The notes beneath the pieces were generated by a model that was not told the DNA's origin, did no database searches, and was given only the letters and a program-made list of their open reading frames with translations. From Actinobacteria bacterium casp-actino8 (GTDB lineage: Bacteria > Actinomycetota > Acidimicrobiia > Acidimicrobiales > Ilumatobacteraceae), in contig LFFH01000025.1 in the NCBI GenBank assembly GCA_001510455.1, positions 1 through 17,039 on the forward strand: a stretch of 17,039 bases of DNA, in the 5' to 3' direction. The position numbers and the translations under genes were made by a program. Shown here in pieces: positions 6,343 through 14,085 of the stretch (positions are counted from its first letter, which is position 1; every line of letters begins with the position of its first letter).

Positions 6343-7158
6343 ATGAATCGACGGACTCGCACCACTCGCCCACCCATCGGCATCGTCGTGTTGGCCGCGC
6401 TGGCCGTGGCTTTCTTCACTCTTCCTTTCGCCGGTCTGCTGTGGCGAACACCGTGGAGCGACCTCGTCGACGTGATTCGAGAGGGTGCCGCTCGCCAGGC
6501 CCTCTGGCTATCGATCCAGACGTCGATTCTCGCCACGCTCGTAGCAGTCGTGATCGGTGTTCCACTGGCCTGGGTGCTCGCACGAATCGACTTTCCGTTT
6601 CGCAACGTCGTGCGCGCCCTCGCAACGCTGTCGATGGTTCTTCCGCCCGTCGTCGGTGGCGTGGCGCTCTTCTTCTCGTTCGGTCGACGTGGCCTCTTCG
6701 GCCAGTACCTCTACGACTGGTTCGGTATTCGCTTACCCTTCACCACGGCCGGAGTGGTGGTCGCCCAAGCCTTCGTCGCCATGCCCTTCCTCGTGCTCAC
6801 GGTCGAATCGGCCTTCCGTCAGTTCGACATTCGCTACGAAGACGTTGCACGGTCCCTCGGCGCCAGCCGCTGGTACGCGTTCCGACGCATCACACTGCCT
6901 TCCATCCGACCAGCGATCATCGCTGGTCTCGTGTTGGCGTGGGCACGCGCTCTCGGAGAATTCGGAGCGACCATCACCTTCGCCGGCAACCTTCCTGGCA
7001 CCACCCAAACGATGCCTCTCGCCACATACATCGCACTCGAATCGGATCCCGGGGCCGCACTCATTCTGAGCATCGTGCTGATCGTCGTCTCGTTCGGTGT
7101 ACTGATCGGTCTGCGCGATCGTTGGCTCGGAAACCCCCACGAGGTGATCCGACCGTGA
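6343..7158 (+). CDS. modB: Molybdate ABC transporter permease ModB
   Basis: The 271-residue integral membrane protein has about six transmembrane helices, the first at about 12-32. The cytoplasmic EAA loop that docks with the ATPase is seen at EDVARSLGASRWYAFRRITLP. It is followed by the ALGEFGATITFAGNLPG segment that is diagnostic of molybdate/tungstate permeases. ATG 6343 follows a GGGG stretch 13 bp after the modA stop; a longer upstream in-frame reading overlapping modA is not supported. Its stop overlaps the modC start in GTGA, implying translational coupling. Confidence 0.93.
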   Translation: MNRRTRTTRPPIGIVVLAALAVAFFTLPFAGLLWRTPWSDLVDVIREGAARQALWLSIQTSILATLVAVVIGVPLAWVLARIDFPFRNVVRALATLSMVLPPVVGGVALFFSFGRRGLFGQYLYDWFGIRLPFTTAGVVVAQAFVAMPFLVLTVESAFRQFDIRYEDVARSLGASRWYAFRRITLPSIRPAIIAGLVLAWARALGEFGATITFAGNLPGTTQTMPLATYIALESDPGAALILSIVLIVVSFGVLIGLRDRWLGNPHEVIRP

Positions 7159-7877
7159 GCCTCGACGCAGTGATGGGCGTGAAGCGAGGCGACTTCCGAC
7201 TCGACCTGTCGATTCACGTGAGCGCCGGTGAAACACTCGCGGTACTCGGACCGAACGGAGCGGGGAAATCGACGATCCTTCGTTGCATTCTCGGAATCGT
7301 TCCCCTCGAGAGTGGGCGGATCACATTGGCCGACTCCGTGCTCGACGACGTCGACACCGATGCGTTCGTCGAACCCGAAAGACGCCGCATCGGCGCGGTC
7401 TTCCAGGATCACCTGCTCTTTCGGCACCTGTCGGCTCTCGACAACGTCGCCTTCGGACCACGAGCACGAGGCGAGAAGAAGGAACACTCTCGACTCGTCG
7501 CACGAGCCCTTCTCGAACGCTTCGAGATCGACCACCTCGCCGATCGCTTCCCTTCTCAGCTGAGTGGCGGAGAAGCACAGCGGGTCGCGCTGGCCCGCGC
7601 CTTGGCGATCGAACCGAGGGCACTCCTGCTCGACGAACCGTTGGCCGCGCTCGACGTGACCACCCGTCGAATCGTTCGGGACGAGCTGGCTTCGTTCCTC
7701 TCGACCTTCGAAGGGCCGCGGGTAATCGTGACTCACGATCCGGATGATGCCCGTCGACTTGCCGACCAGGTGCTCATCGTCGAGCACGGTTCCGTCGTCC
7801 AACACGGAGCGATCCTCGACGTGATGCGCTCCCCCGCCTCTCCGTACGTGCAAGCACTCTTCGGAGACGACCGATGA
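7155..7877 (+). CDS. modC: Molybdate ABC transporter ATPase ModC, short form without TOBE domain
   Basis: The 240-residue protein has a complete ABC ATPase core: Walker A GPNGAGKST (32-40), Q-loop Gln84 (AVFQD), signature LSGGE (136-140), Walker B LLLDEP (157-162) and H-loop His194 (VTHDPDDA). It would drive molybdate import through ModB. It ends soon after the core at residue 240. Classic ModC is about 350 residues because of a C-terminal TOBE oxyanion-binding domain, which is missing here. GTG 7155 overlaps the modB stop by 4 bp (GTGA); an upstream in-frame extension lies wholly inside modB and is rejected. Its stop overlaps the padR start in ATGA. Operon context makes molybdate/tungstate the expected substrate. 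Confidence 0.92.
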   Translation: MSLDAVMGVKRGDFRLDLSIHVSAGETLAVLGPNGAGKSTILRCILGIVPLESGRITLADSVLDDVDTDAFVEPERRRIGAVFQDHLLFRHLSALDNVAFGPRARGEKKEHSRLVARALLERFEIDHLADRFPSQLSGGEAQRVALARALAIEPRALLLDEPLAALDVTTRRIVRDELASFLSTFEGPRVIVTHDPDDARRLADQVLIVEHGSVVQHGAILDVMRSPASPYVQALFGDDR

Positions 7878-8401
7878 GTCGGCCGTCCCGACGTGACGAC
7901 GAACTCCTGCTCGGTGAATGGGCCTGCCTCGGCGTCCTGGCCGCCGAACCGAGTCATGGTTTCGCCGTCTCGGTCAGGTTGCGACCCGACGGCGACGTCG
8001 GCCGTGTGTGGTCACTCAGCCGCGCTCTCACTTACCGAGCCATCGAACGACTCCGCGCCAACGAACACATCAGACCGTTGGGTGAGGAGCCTGGCCTGGC
8101 CGGTGGCAATCGCACGATTCTCGACGTGACCACGTCCGGTCGCCAACTACTCGACGAATGGTTGGCCACACCCGTACATCATCTACGCGATCTGCGCAGT
8201 GAACTACTGCTCAAGTTGACCCTGTCCGAAATCCTCGGTGTCGACACCTCGGGTCTCGTGGCAGAGCAGCGACGAGTCGTGGCCGACATCGAAACCAACC
8301 TGCGAGCAAATCTCGCGGAAGCGCAGCATGATCTGGTGACGACCTGGCGACTCGAGAGTGCCGCCGCCGCGTCTCGTTTTCTCGACTCGATGTTGCGTTG
8401 A
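7874..8401 (+). CDS. PadR-family transcriptional regulator linked to modABC
   Basis: The 175-residue protein has a PadR winged-helix N-terminus (about 10-100). LLLGEWACLGVLAAEPSHGF is the first helix, and SLSRALTYRAIERLRANEHI is the recognition region. The wing and linker follow, including LDVTTSGRQLLDEWLATP. The C-terminal half (about 105-170, HLRDLRSELLLKL onwards) is a long helix pair of the type used for dimerisation. PadR proteins are mostly repressors. Its ATG overlaps the modC stop by 4 bp (ATGA), so it is the fourth gene of the mod operon and most likely controls it. The TTAGTCA/TGACTAA palindrome at modA is the candidate site. No TOBE or known molybdate-binding domain is visible, so the signal sensed is unknown. 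Confidence 0.85.
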   Translation: MSRPSRRDDELLLGEWACLGVLAAEPSHGFAVSVRLRPDGDVGRVWSLSRALTYRAIERLRANEHIRPLGEEPGLAGGNRTILDVTTSGRQLLDEWLATPVHHLRDLRSELLLKLTLSEILGVDTSGLVAEQRRVVADIETNLRANLAEAQHDLVTTWRLESAAAASRFLDSMLR

Positions 8402-8410
8402 CGGTGGGCG

Positions 8411-9994
8411 TCACTCCTCGACGCCGGCGAGGATCGGCTTCAAGGTGAGTTCGGGTTCGTCACTCATGAGACGCTGCAAGCGGTAGCGATTCTCGAACAG
8501 TGCCACGAGCTCCCCGTCGCCGCGACGCATGATCCGAATACCACCGATGCGACGCAAGCGTTCGATCGATTCGTCGTCGGTGAGTCGGATGGCCTGATAA
8601 CCCGCCGGCTCGATTCGACTCGGGGCGTTGAATTCGTGTTCGAGGCGATGAGCGAACACTTCGAACTGCAGTTGACCGACAGCCGCCAGAACCGGATCGG
8701 CCTCTCCCATGTCGGGATCACGCAACACCTGAACCACGCCTTCTTCGTCGAGCTGCGCCAGACCTTTGCGGAACTGCTTGAACTTTCCGGTGTCGATCGG
8801 CCGAGCGGTGGCGAAGACCTCGGGTTCGAAGCGAGGCACTCCCGGAAACTCGACGCGCGGTCCAGTGAAGAGAGTGTCGCCGATCTGCAAACCCGACGCG
8901 TTGATGAGACCGATCACGTCACCCGGATAGGCCTGTTCGATCGTTTCGCGATCGGCACCGAATGCGGTGGTCGCGTACTTGGTGCCCACCGGCTTGCCCG
9001 TTCGAGCGTTGGTGACATCCATCGAACGGACGAACTCACCCGAACACACACGTGCGAAGGCCAGTCGGTCACGATGGTTCGGATCCATGTTGGCCTGCAC
9101 CTTGAACACGAAAGCCGAGAACGGGGAATCAATCGGGCGAGGCTGGCCGTCGACATCGAGGCGAGGCGACGGCGCCGGTGCGTAGTCGACCACCGCATCG
9201 AGAAGCATGCGCACACCGAAATTGGTGAGAGCCGATCCGACGAACACCGGTGTGGACTCGCCGGCCAGAAACGACGGTCGGTCGATGTCGGCGCCGATGG
9301 CTTCGAGAAGTCCGCATCCGTCGAGAGCGACCTTCCAGGCGTCGCCTTCCTCGGCCGCCGCGACCTCTCGATCGATCACTTCTTCCGGAGCCAGTGATGC
9401 TCCTCGCGCCGTGCGCGTGAATCGTACGTAGTCACCCGAACGACGATCGACCACCCCACGGAAGTCACCCGGTATGCCCACGGGCCAGGTGGCCGGTGTG
9501 GGTCGCAACCCGATCTGTTCCTCGACTTCGTCGAGAAGTTCGAGCGGATCACGTCCGGGTCGGTCGTACTTGTTGAAGAAGGTCACGACCGGAAGTCGAC
9601 GGGTCCGGCACACCTGGAAGAGTTTCAGGGTCTGTGACTCGATGCCCTTTGCAGTGTCGAGCACCATGATCACCGCGTCGACCGCCGCCAGCACTCGATA
9701 CGTGTCCTCGGAGAAGTCCCGGTGACCCGGTGTGTCGAGCAGATTGATCACATGATCGTGATACGGAAACTGCAGAACGGCCGACGACACCGAGATACCT
9801 CGTTGGCGTTCGAGTTCCATCCAGTCGGACGTCGCGCCGCGTCGGTCACCCCGAGCGTGCACGGCTCCGGCCGACTGAATCGCCCCGGCATAGAGCAAGA
9901 ACTTCTCGGTGAGAGTGGTCTTACCAGCGTCGGGGTGACTGATGATCGCGATGGTGCGACGACGGGAGGCTTCATGAGAGACGTCGATCGACAC
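8411..9994 (-). CDS. prfC: Peptide chain release factor 3 (RF3 GTPase)
   Basis: The 527-residue length matches the family (E. coli RF3 is 529). GTPase motifs are G1 SHPDAGKTT (19-27), G2-region QRGISVSSAVLQF (64-76), G3 DTPGH (87-91) and G4 NKYD (141-144, usually NKLD), followed by the RF3-specific RPGRDPLELLDEVE. The C-terminal domains are collinear with RF3, for example KFKQFRKGLAQLDEEGVVQV and AAVGQLQFEVFAHRLEHEFNAP. RF3 recycles RF1/RF2 from the ribosome after termination. GTG 9994 is the start; a TAGATT -10-like box lies 9 bases upstream. The gene is convergent with padR (9 bp gap, no clear terminator) and divergent from the MFS gene at 10047. Confidence 0.96.
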   Translation of the reverse strand: MSIDVSHEASRRRTIAIISHPDAGKTTLTEKFLLYAGAIQSAGAVHARGDRRGATSDWMELERQRGISVSSAVLQFPYHDHVINLLDTPGHRDFSEDTYRVLAAVDAVIMVLDTAKGIESQTLKLFQVCRTRRLPVVTFFNKYDRPGRDPLELLDEVEEQIGLRPTPATWPVGIPGDFRGVVDRRSGDYVRFTRTARGASLAPEEVIDREVAAAEEGDAWKVALDGCGLLEAIGADIDRPSFLAGESTPVFVGSALTNFGVRMLLDAVVDYAPAPSPRLDVDGQPRPIDSPFSAFVFKVQANMDPNHRDRLAFARVCSGEFVRSMDVTNARTGKPVGTKYATTAFGADRETIEQAYPGDVIGLINASGLQIGDTLFTGPRVEFPGVPRFEPEVFATARPIDTGKFKQFRKGLAQLDEEGVVQVLRDPDMGEADPVLAAVGQLQFEVFAHRLEHEFNAPSRIEPAGYQAIRLTDDESIERLRRIGGIRIMRRGDGELVALFENRYRLQRLMSDEPELTLKPILAGVEE

Positions 9995-10003
9995 AAGATG
10001 GGC

Positions 10004-10009
10004 AATCTA
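10004..10009 (-). promoter_or_regulatory. prfC: Predicted -10 box (TAGATT) for prfC
   Basis: On the reverse strand TAGATT precedes the GTG start by 9 bases, giving a leader of only a few bases. There is no Shine-Dalgarno sequence. It lies in the 52-bp divergent region shared with the MFS gene. Confidence 0.35.
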
Positions 10010-10034
10010 CTGGGTCGAACGAACTCCGTGGCCG

Positions 10035-10040
10035 TACTCT
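10035..10040 (+). promoter_or_regulatory. Predicted -10 box (TACTCT) of a leaderless promoter for the MFS gene at 10047
   Basis: TACTCT is followed by 6 bases and then GTG 10047. It is the same hexamer and spacing as at the DivIVA-domain gene. No Shine-Dalgarno sequence is present. Confidence 0.45.
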
Positions 10041-10046
10041 GATGCG

Positions 10047-11291
10047 GTGACTCGTAGCGGCCGGATCAGCGAACGCGAATTCATCGCCGCCATCATCGCC
10101 ATCATGGCGAGTACAGCCGTGGCCATCGACGTCATGTTGCCCGCCTTTCCGGAGATGCGCGCCGAATACGGAATGGAAGCCGGGTCAGCCGATGTCGCCT
10201 GGATCATCACGGCTTTCTTTCTCGGTATGGCGACCGGACCGTGGTTGTACGGGCCGGCCTCCGACAAGTTCGGGCGGTTGACGCCGTTGCGTCTCGGACT
10301 CGCCCTCTACGTGATCGCTGCCTTTCTCGCCACTGTCGCGCCATCGTGGGAATGGCTCATCGCGTCCCGTTTCGTCTGGGGCCTCGGATCAGCAGGGCCG
10401 CGATCGATCTCGATGGCCATGATCCGCGATCGATACTCGGGTGACACCATGGCCCGATTGATGTCGCTCATCATGGCCGTGTTCCTTCTGGTGCCCATCC
10501 TCGCTCCGGCGATCGGCGCCGGTCTCATCCAGATCCTTCCTTGGCGTTCGGTGTTCGTGGCTCCCGCGATCTTCGGACTTCTTCTGATCGTCTGGTCGTT
10601 CCGACTTCCCGAGACTCTCGCGGTCGAGAACGCTCGACCGTTCACGTTGCGCGACACCGGACGAGGCATTCGTGAAGTCCTCCGACACCGTCGGACCGTC
10701 GGCTTCACACTCGCCACCGGTTTCCTCTTCGGCATCGTCACGAGTTATCTCTCGGCGTCCGAGATCATCCTCGAGGACGTGTACGGATTCGGCGACTGGT
10801 TCCCGTTGTACTTCGGGGCGATCGCGATTCTCTTCGCCCTCAACTCTCTCGGAAATTCACGAGTCGTCGAACGAGTCGGCACCGACACCCTTCTCAAACG
10901 GCTCGGTTCTTACTGCGCCGCCATGGCCATCGTTCTTCTCGTCGTCTCTGTCACCAACGATGGCATTCCCAATTTCTGGATTCTGACCATCGCCATCGCC
11001 CTGCTGGTTCCGGTCGCCCAAGGCATGGGTCCACTCTGCAACACAGCGGCCCTCACTCCCGTCCCCCACGTCGCCGGAACCGCGTCGGCGCTGAACGCCA
11101 CGTTCACCACCTCGATCGGTGCTCTGCTCGGCAACCTCGGTGCTGGCCACATCGACGGGTCGGTCCTCCCGTTCTCGGTCGCCGTGACCGTGTACGTGGC
11201 GGCCGCCGTCGTCTTGATCAACTGGTCGACCCGTGATCCGGCATCGGTTCACCGCGAATTCACTCCGGTCGCCGTTCGGACCGAAGGCTGA
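10047..11291 (+). CDS. MFS transporter, Bcr/CflA (DHA1) drug-exporter type
   Basis: The 414-residue protein has about 12 transmembrane helices. The N-terminus reads EFIAAIIAIMASTAVAIDVMLPAFPEM, with the Asp in helix 1 and the LPAFP motif typical of Bcr/CflA. The loop 2-3 motif A is GPASDKFGRLTPLRLG. A motif-C-like LLVPILAPAIGAGL lies in helix 5, typical of proton antiporters that export. Family members export bicyclomycin, chloramphenicol, sulfonamides or cysteine; the substrate here is unknown. It ends 33 bp before arsI, but arsI has its own promoter-like sequence and Shine-Dalgarno, so a link to arsenic is possible only as read-through. GTG 10047 is chosen from the -10 spacing. Confidence 0.88.
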   Translation: MTRSGRISEREFIAAIIAIMASTAVAIDVMLPAFPEMRAEYGMEAGSADVAWIITAFFLGMATGPWLYGPASDKFGRLTPLRLGLALYVIAAFLATVAPSWEWLIASRFVWGLGSAGPRSISMAMIRDRYSGDTMARLMSLIMAVFLLVPILAPAIGAGLIQILPWRSVFVAPAIFGLLLIVWSFRLPETLAVENARPFTLRDTGRGIREVLRHRRTVGFTLATGFLFGIVTSYLSASEIILEDVYGFGDWFPLYFGAIAILFALNSLGNSRVVERVGTDTLLKRLGSYCAAMAIVLLVVSVTNDGIPNFWILTIAIALLVPVAQGMGPLCNTAALTPVPHVAGTASALNATFTTSIGALLGNLGAGHIDGSVLPFSVAVTVYVAAAVVLINWSTRDPASVHREFTPVAVRTEG

Positions 11292-11297
11292 TCTCGC

Positions 11298-11321
11298 TAC
11301 TGTCGTTTCGTCGAAGGAGTT
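11298..11321 (+). promoter_or_regulatory. arsI: Predicted -10 (TACTGT) and Shine-Dalgarno of arsI
   Basis: TACTGT at 11298-11303 could start a short leader, and GAAGGAG lies 5 bases before ATG 11325. This is one of only two clear Shine-Dalgarno sites in the window. No ArsR-type inverted repeat was recognised here. Confidence 0.4.
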
Positions 11322-11324
11322 CCG

Positions 11325-11735
11325 ATGTCCCGAGTTCAACTGGCTCTCAACGTGTCGAACATGACCGAGGCGATCGCCTTCTACACGAAGTTGTTCGGTT
11401 GCGAACCAGCCAAAATCCGTGACGGTTACGCCAACTTCTCGATCGCCGAACCGCCGCTCAAACTCGTCCTGATCGAGAAGCCCGACGAGGCCGGAACACT
11501 CAACCACCTCGGTGTCGAGGTCGAGTCGACCGATGTCGTTCAGCAAGCGATCGCTCGGCTTCAGAACGAAGGCATGAGCACTCTCGTCGAAGATCAGACC
11601 ACGTGCTGCTATGCCGTCCAGGACAAGGTGTGGGTCGACGGGCCCGATGCCGAGAAATGGGAGATCTACACCGTGCTGGCCGACGCGCCGGTCATGAAGA
11701 TCGTGCCGGTCGCCGAAGGCGAGTGTTGCGCCTGA
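11325..11735 (+). CDS. arsI: ArsI/CadI-type C-As lyase (vicinal oxygen chelate dioxygenase)
   Basis: The 136-residue VOC/glyoxalase-fold protein opens SRVQLALNVSNMTEAIAFYTKLFG, the ArsI/CadI signature. Predicted Fe(II) ligands are Gln5, His61 (LNHLGVEVES) and Glu113 (KWEIYTV). The vicinal pair Cys94-Cys95 (CCYAVQDKVWV) is the arsenic-binding pair of ArsI. ArsI uses O2 to cleave the carbon-arsenic bond of trivalent methyl- and aryl-arsenicals, releasing As(III); CadI relatives were named for cadmium induction. An extra Cys pair is at the C-terminus (GECCA). A GAAGGAG Shine-Dalgarno supports ATG 11325. The acr3 gene follows with overlap, which supports the arsenic role. All expected ligands are present. 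Confidence 0.92.
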   Translation: MSRVQLALNVSNMTEAIAFYTKLFGCEPAKIRDGYANFSIAEPPLKLVLIEKPDEAGTLNHLGVEVESTDVVQQAIARLQNEGMSTLVEDQTTCCYAVQDKVWVDGPDAEKWEIYTVLADAPVMKIVPVAEGECCA

Positions 11736-12802
11736 GCGACGACATCTCGAGCTCGCGTCGTCTGTCGACGCTCGACCGCTTCCTTCCACTCTGGATCGGC
11801 CTGGCCATGGCTCTCGGTCTGGTGCTCGGAAACTCGTTCGACGGGCTGGACGACTGGCTCGACACCGTGAAGATCGACTCGGTCTCGTTGCCGATCGCAC
11901 TCGGTCTCTTCGTGATGATGTATCCGGTGCTCGCCAAAGTGAAGTACCGATCACTCGGCGGTGTGGTGAGTGACCGTCGCTTGCTCGTGTTGTCTCTGGT
12001 ACTCAACTGGCTGATCGGCCCACTACTCATGTTCGCTCTCGCCTGGCTCATGTTGCCCGATCTTCCCGAGTACCGCACCGGACTCATCGTCGTGGGATTG
12101 GCAAGATGCATTGCGATGGTGTTGGTGTGGAACGATCTCGCCTGCGGTGATCGTGAACTGGCCGCGGTGCTCGTGGCCATCAACTCGATCTTCCAGATCG
12201 TGGCGTATTCGATCCTCGGCTGGTTCTACCTCGACCTGCTTCCCGGCTGGCTCGGACTCGACAGCGACGGCATCGACGTCACCGTGTGGGAAATCGCCCG
12301 CTCGGTGCTGATCTTCCTCGGCGTCCCCTTGGTCGCTGGGTTCGTCACGCGACTCGTGGGCGAGGCACGACGGGGAACCGAGTGGTACGAAACGCGTTTT
12401 CTGCCCCGAATCGGGCCGTTCGCTCTCTACGGACTTCTCGTCACCATCGTGATCCTGTTCGCCCTGCAAGGTGACCAGATCACCGACCGGCCGTTCGACG
12501 TGACGCGGATCGCGCTCCCACTGCTCGTGTACTTCGCCGTCATGTGGTTCGGCTCTTTCTGGATCGGCAAGAAGATCGGCCTCACCTACGACCGCAACAC
12601 GTCGATCGCTTTCACCGCCGCCGGAAACAATTTCGAGTTGGCCATCGCCGTGGCCATCGGGGTCTTCGGTGTGTCGTCGGGTCAGGCGCTGGCCGGAGTG
12701 GTCGGCCCTCTGATCGAAGTACCCGTCCTCGTCGGCCTCGTTTATGTGTCCCTTCGACTCCGTCGTGGCTACGACGACGAAGCGAGGGTGATCACGAGGT
12801 GA
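11723..12802 (+). CDS. acr3: Acr3 arsenite efflux transporter
   Basis: From GTG 11723 the protein is 359 residues with about ten transmembrane helices. The key residues of the Acr3 family are present: Cys129 in VGLARCIAMVLVWNDLA and Glu305 in AAGNNFELAIAVA. Acr3 exports As(III), and in some members Sb(III), using the proton gradient. GTG 11723 overlaps the end of arsI by 13 bp; TTG 11726 is an equally possible start. A longer reading from inside arsI gives an Arg/Gly-rich extension and is rejected. Tight coupling to arsI means the arsenite made by C-As lysis would be exported at once. No arsR, arsC or arsM gene is visible in the window. Confidence 0.94.
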   Translation: MLRLSDDISSSRRLSTLDRFLPLWIGLAMALGLVLGNSFDGLDDWLDTVKIDSVSLPIALGLFVMMYPVLAKVKYRSLGGVVSDRRLLVLSLVLNWLIGPLLMFALAWLMLPDLPEYRTGLIVVGLARCIAMVLVWNDLACGDRELAAVLVAINSIFQIVAYSILGWFYLDLLPGWLGLDSDGIDVTVWEIARSVLIFLGVPLVAGFVTRLVGEARRGTEWYETRFLPRIGPFALYGLLVTIVILFALQGDQITDRPFDVTRIALPLLVYFAVMWFGSFWIGKKIGLTYDRNTSIAFTAAGNNFELAIAVAIGVFGVSSGQALAGVVGPLIEVPVLVGLVYVSLRLRRGYDDEARVITR

Positions 12803-12807
12803 TCGGC

Positions 12808-12813
12808 TAGAAC
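12808..12813 (+). promoter_or_regulatory. Weak -10-like box (TAGAAC) before the MFS gene at 12820
   Basis: TAGAAC is followed by 6 bases and then GTG 12820. Its last base differs from TANNNT, but the spacing is the same as at other starts. The overlapping GAACGTTC (12810-12817) is an 8-bp palindrome. The gap after acr3 is only 17 bp, so co-transcription is also possible. Confidence 0.25.
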
Positions 12814-12819
12814 GTTCGG

Positions 12820-14085
12820 GTGACCGACACCGTCGACCCGACGAGCATCGACATCGTCGCCATTCAGAGGCGCACGTTACAGGTCCTCACGATGGGCCAG
12901 ATCGTCGGTTCGGCCGCACTCGGATCGGCCGTGACCGTCGGTGGATTCGTCATTCAGGACATCCTCGACCAAGAAACTCCCTGGGCCGGAGTCGCCACCG
13001 CCACCGTGACCATGGGAACCGCTGTGATGTCACAGCTCCTCTCGCGCTACATGCAGAACGCCGGCCGCCGACCCGGCTTGCAAACCGGTTACGTGATCGG
13101 CGCTCTCGGCTGTTGGCTCGCGGCCTGGGGTGCCCAGATCGGATCATTGGCTCTCTTCCTCGTGGGTCTGTTCTTCTTCGGTAACGGGCAGGCGGCCAAC
13201 CTGCTCGCTCGCTACACGGCGACCGATCTCGCCGAAGAACACGAACGTGGTCGTGCGATGAGTCGGGTCGTGTTCTCGTCGACCTTCGGTGCCGTGTTCG
13301 GACCGTTGCTCATCGGACCCACTCAACACGTCGGTCAACAGTGGTTCGACCTCGAGAAGTACACCGGGCCATTCCTCCTCAGCGGGGTGTTCTTGTTCCT
13401 GGCCTTCGTCAACACAGTGCTCAGACTCCGCCCCGATCCGTTGCACGTGGCCGCCCAGATGCGCGGAACGACCATGGCGGCCTCCAAACCCGATCTTCGA
13501 ATCGTGTCGACGCTGAAGTCGGCGTGGGCCACACCCATGGCCCGTCTCGCCATCCTCACGATGGTGGTCTCCCAGGCGACCATGGTGGCAGTCATGGCCA
13601 TGACACCGGTGCACCTGAAGTTGCACGGACACGAAGGTGTGAGTCCGTACGTGGTCTCCCTTCACATCGCCGGTATGTACGCCTTCAGTCCGTGGGTCGG
13701 GAAATTCGCCGACAAGAACGGACGTCTCGCCACCATCAACATGGCGGCGATTCTTCTGGTCGCGGCCACTCTCCTCTCGGCCGTGTCGGGTGACGTCGAA
13801 CAATTGCTCTTTCCGTCACTCTGGTTGCTCGGACTCGGGTGGAACTTCGGTCTGATCGGTGGCTCGAGCCTGTTGGTCGACGCCACCGAGCCGTCGAAGC
13901 GAGTGGCAACGCAGGGTGTGGCCGACCTCATGATGAGTTTCTGCGGTGGAATGGCCGGCTTCGCATCGGGCTTCATTCGCCGAGCCATCGGGTATCACTT
14001 GCTGTCCGCGGCGGCCACGGTGGCGGCTGGCATATTGCTCGCGGCGGTGTACGCCCGACGGGCACGCGTAGCCTCGACCCTGTGA
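12820..14085 (+). CDS. MFS transporter of unknown substrate
   Basis: The 421-residue protein has about 12 hydrophobic helices. An MFS motif A-like sequence lies between helices 2 and 3 ([18 protein letters not shown]), and a second copy of the same loop in the C-terminal half reads [15 protein letters not shown]. The N-terminus has about 20 soluble residues before the first helix. The substrate is not deducible; the [14 protein letters not shown] loop after helix 4 is typical of drug/metabolite MFS exporters. GTG 12820 lies 17 bp after acr3. Its stop overlaps the selO start as GTGA, suggesting the two are translated together. A role with arsenic would be guesswork. Confidence 0.85.
   Translation: MTDTVDPTSIDIVAIQRRTLQVLTMGQIVGSAALGSAVTVGGFVIQDILDQETPWAGVATATVTMGTAVMSQLLSRYMQNAGRRPGLQTGYVIGALGCWLAAWGAQIGSLALFLVGLFFFGNGQAANLLARYTATDLAEEHERGRAMSRVVFSSTFGAVFGPLLIGPTQHVGQQWFDLEKYTGPFLLSGVFLFLAFVNTVLRLRPDPLHVAAQMRGTTMAASKPDLRIVSTLKSAWATPMARLAILTMVVSQATMVAVMAMTPVHLKLHGHEGVSPYVVSLHIAGMYAFSPWVGKFADKNGRLATINMAAILLVAATLLSAVSGDVEQLLFPSLWLLGLGWNFGLIGGSSLLVDATEPSKRVATQGVADLMMSFCGGMAGFASGFIRRAIGYHLLSAAATVAAGILLAAVYARRARVASTL

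Noticed and set aside
6441..7154. In-frame upstream extension of modC through modB
   Set aside because: The extension is Arg-rich and overlaps the whole conserved modB; GTG 7155 gives a normal ATPase start.
10857..11954. Long minus-strand frame across the MFS gene, arsI and the acr3 start
   Set aside because: It crosses three recognisable plus-strand genes and has Asp/Arg-rich sequence without any motif.
13839..14081. N-terminal extension of selO
   Set aside because: The extra 81 codons lie within the MFS gene and do not resemble SelO; family similarity begins just after GTG 14082.
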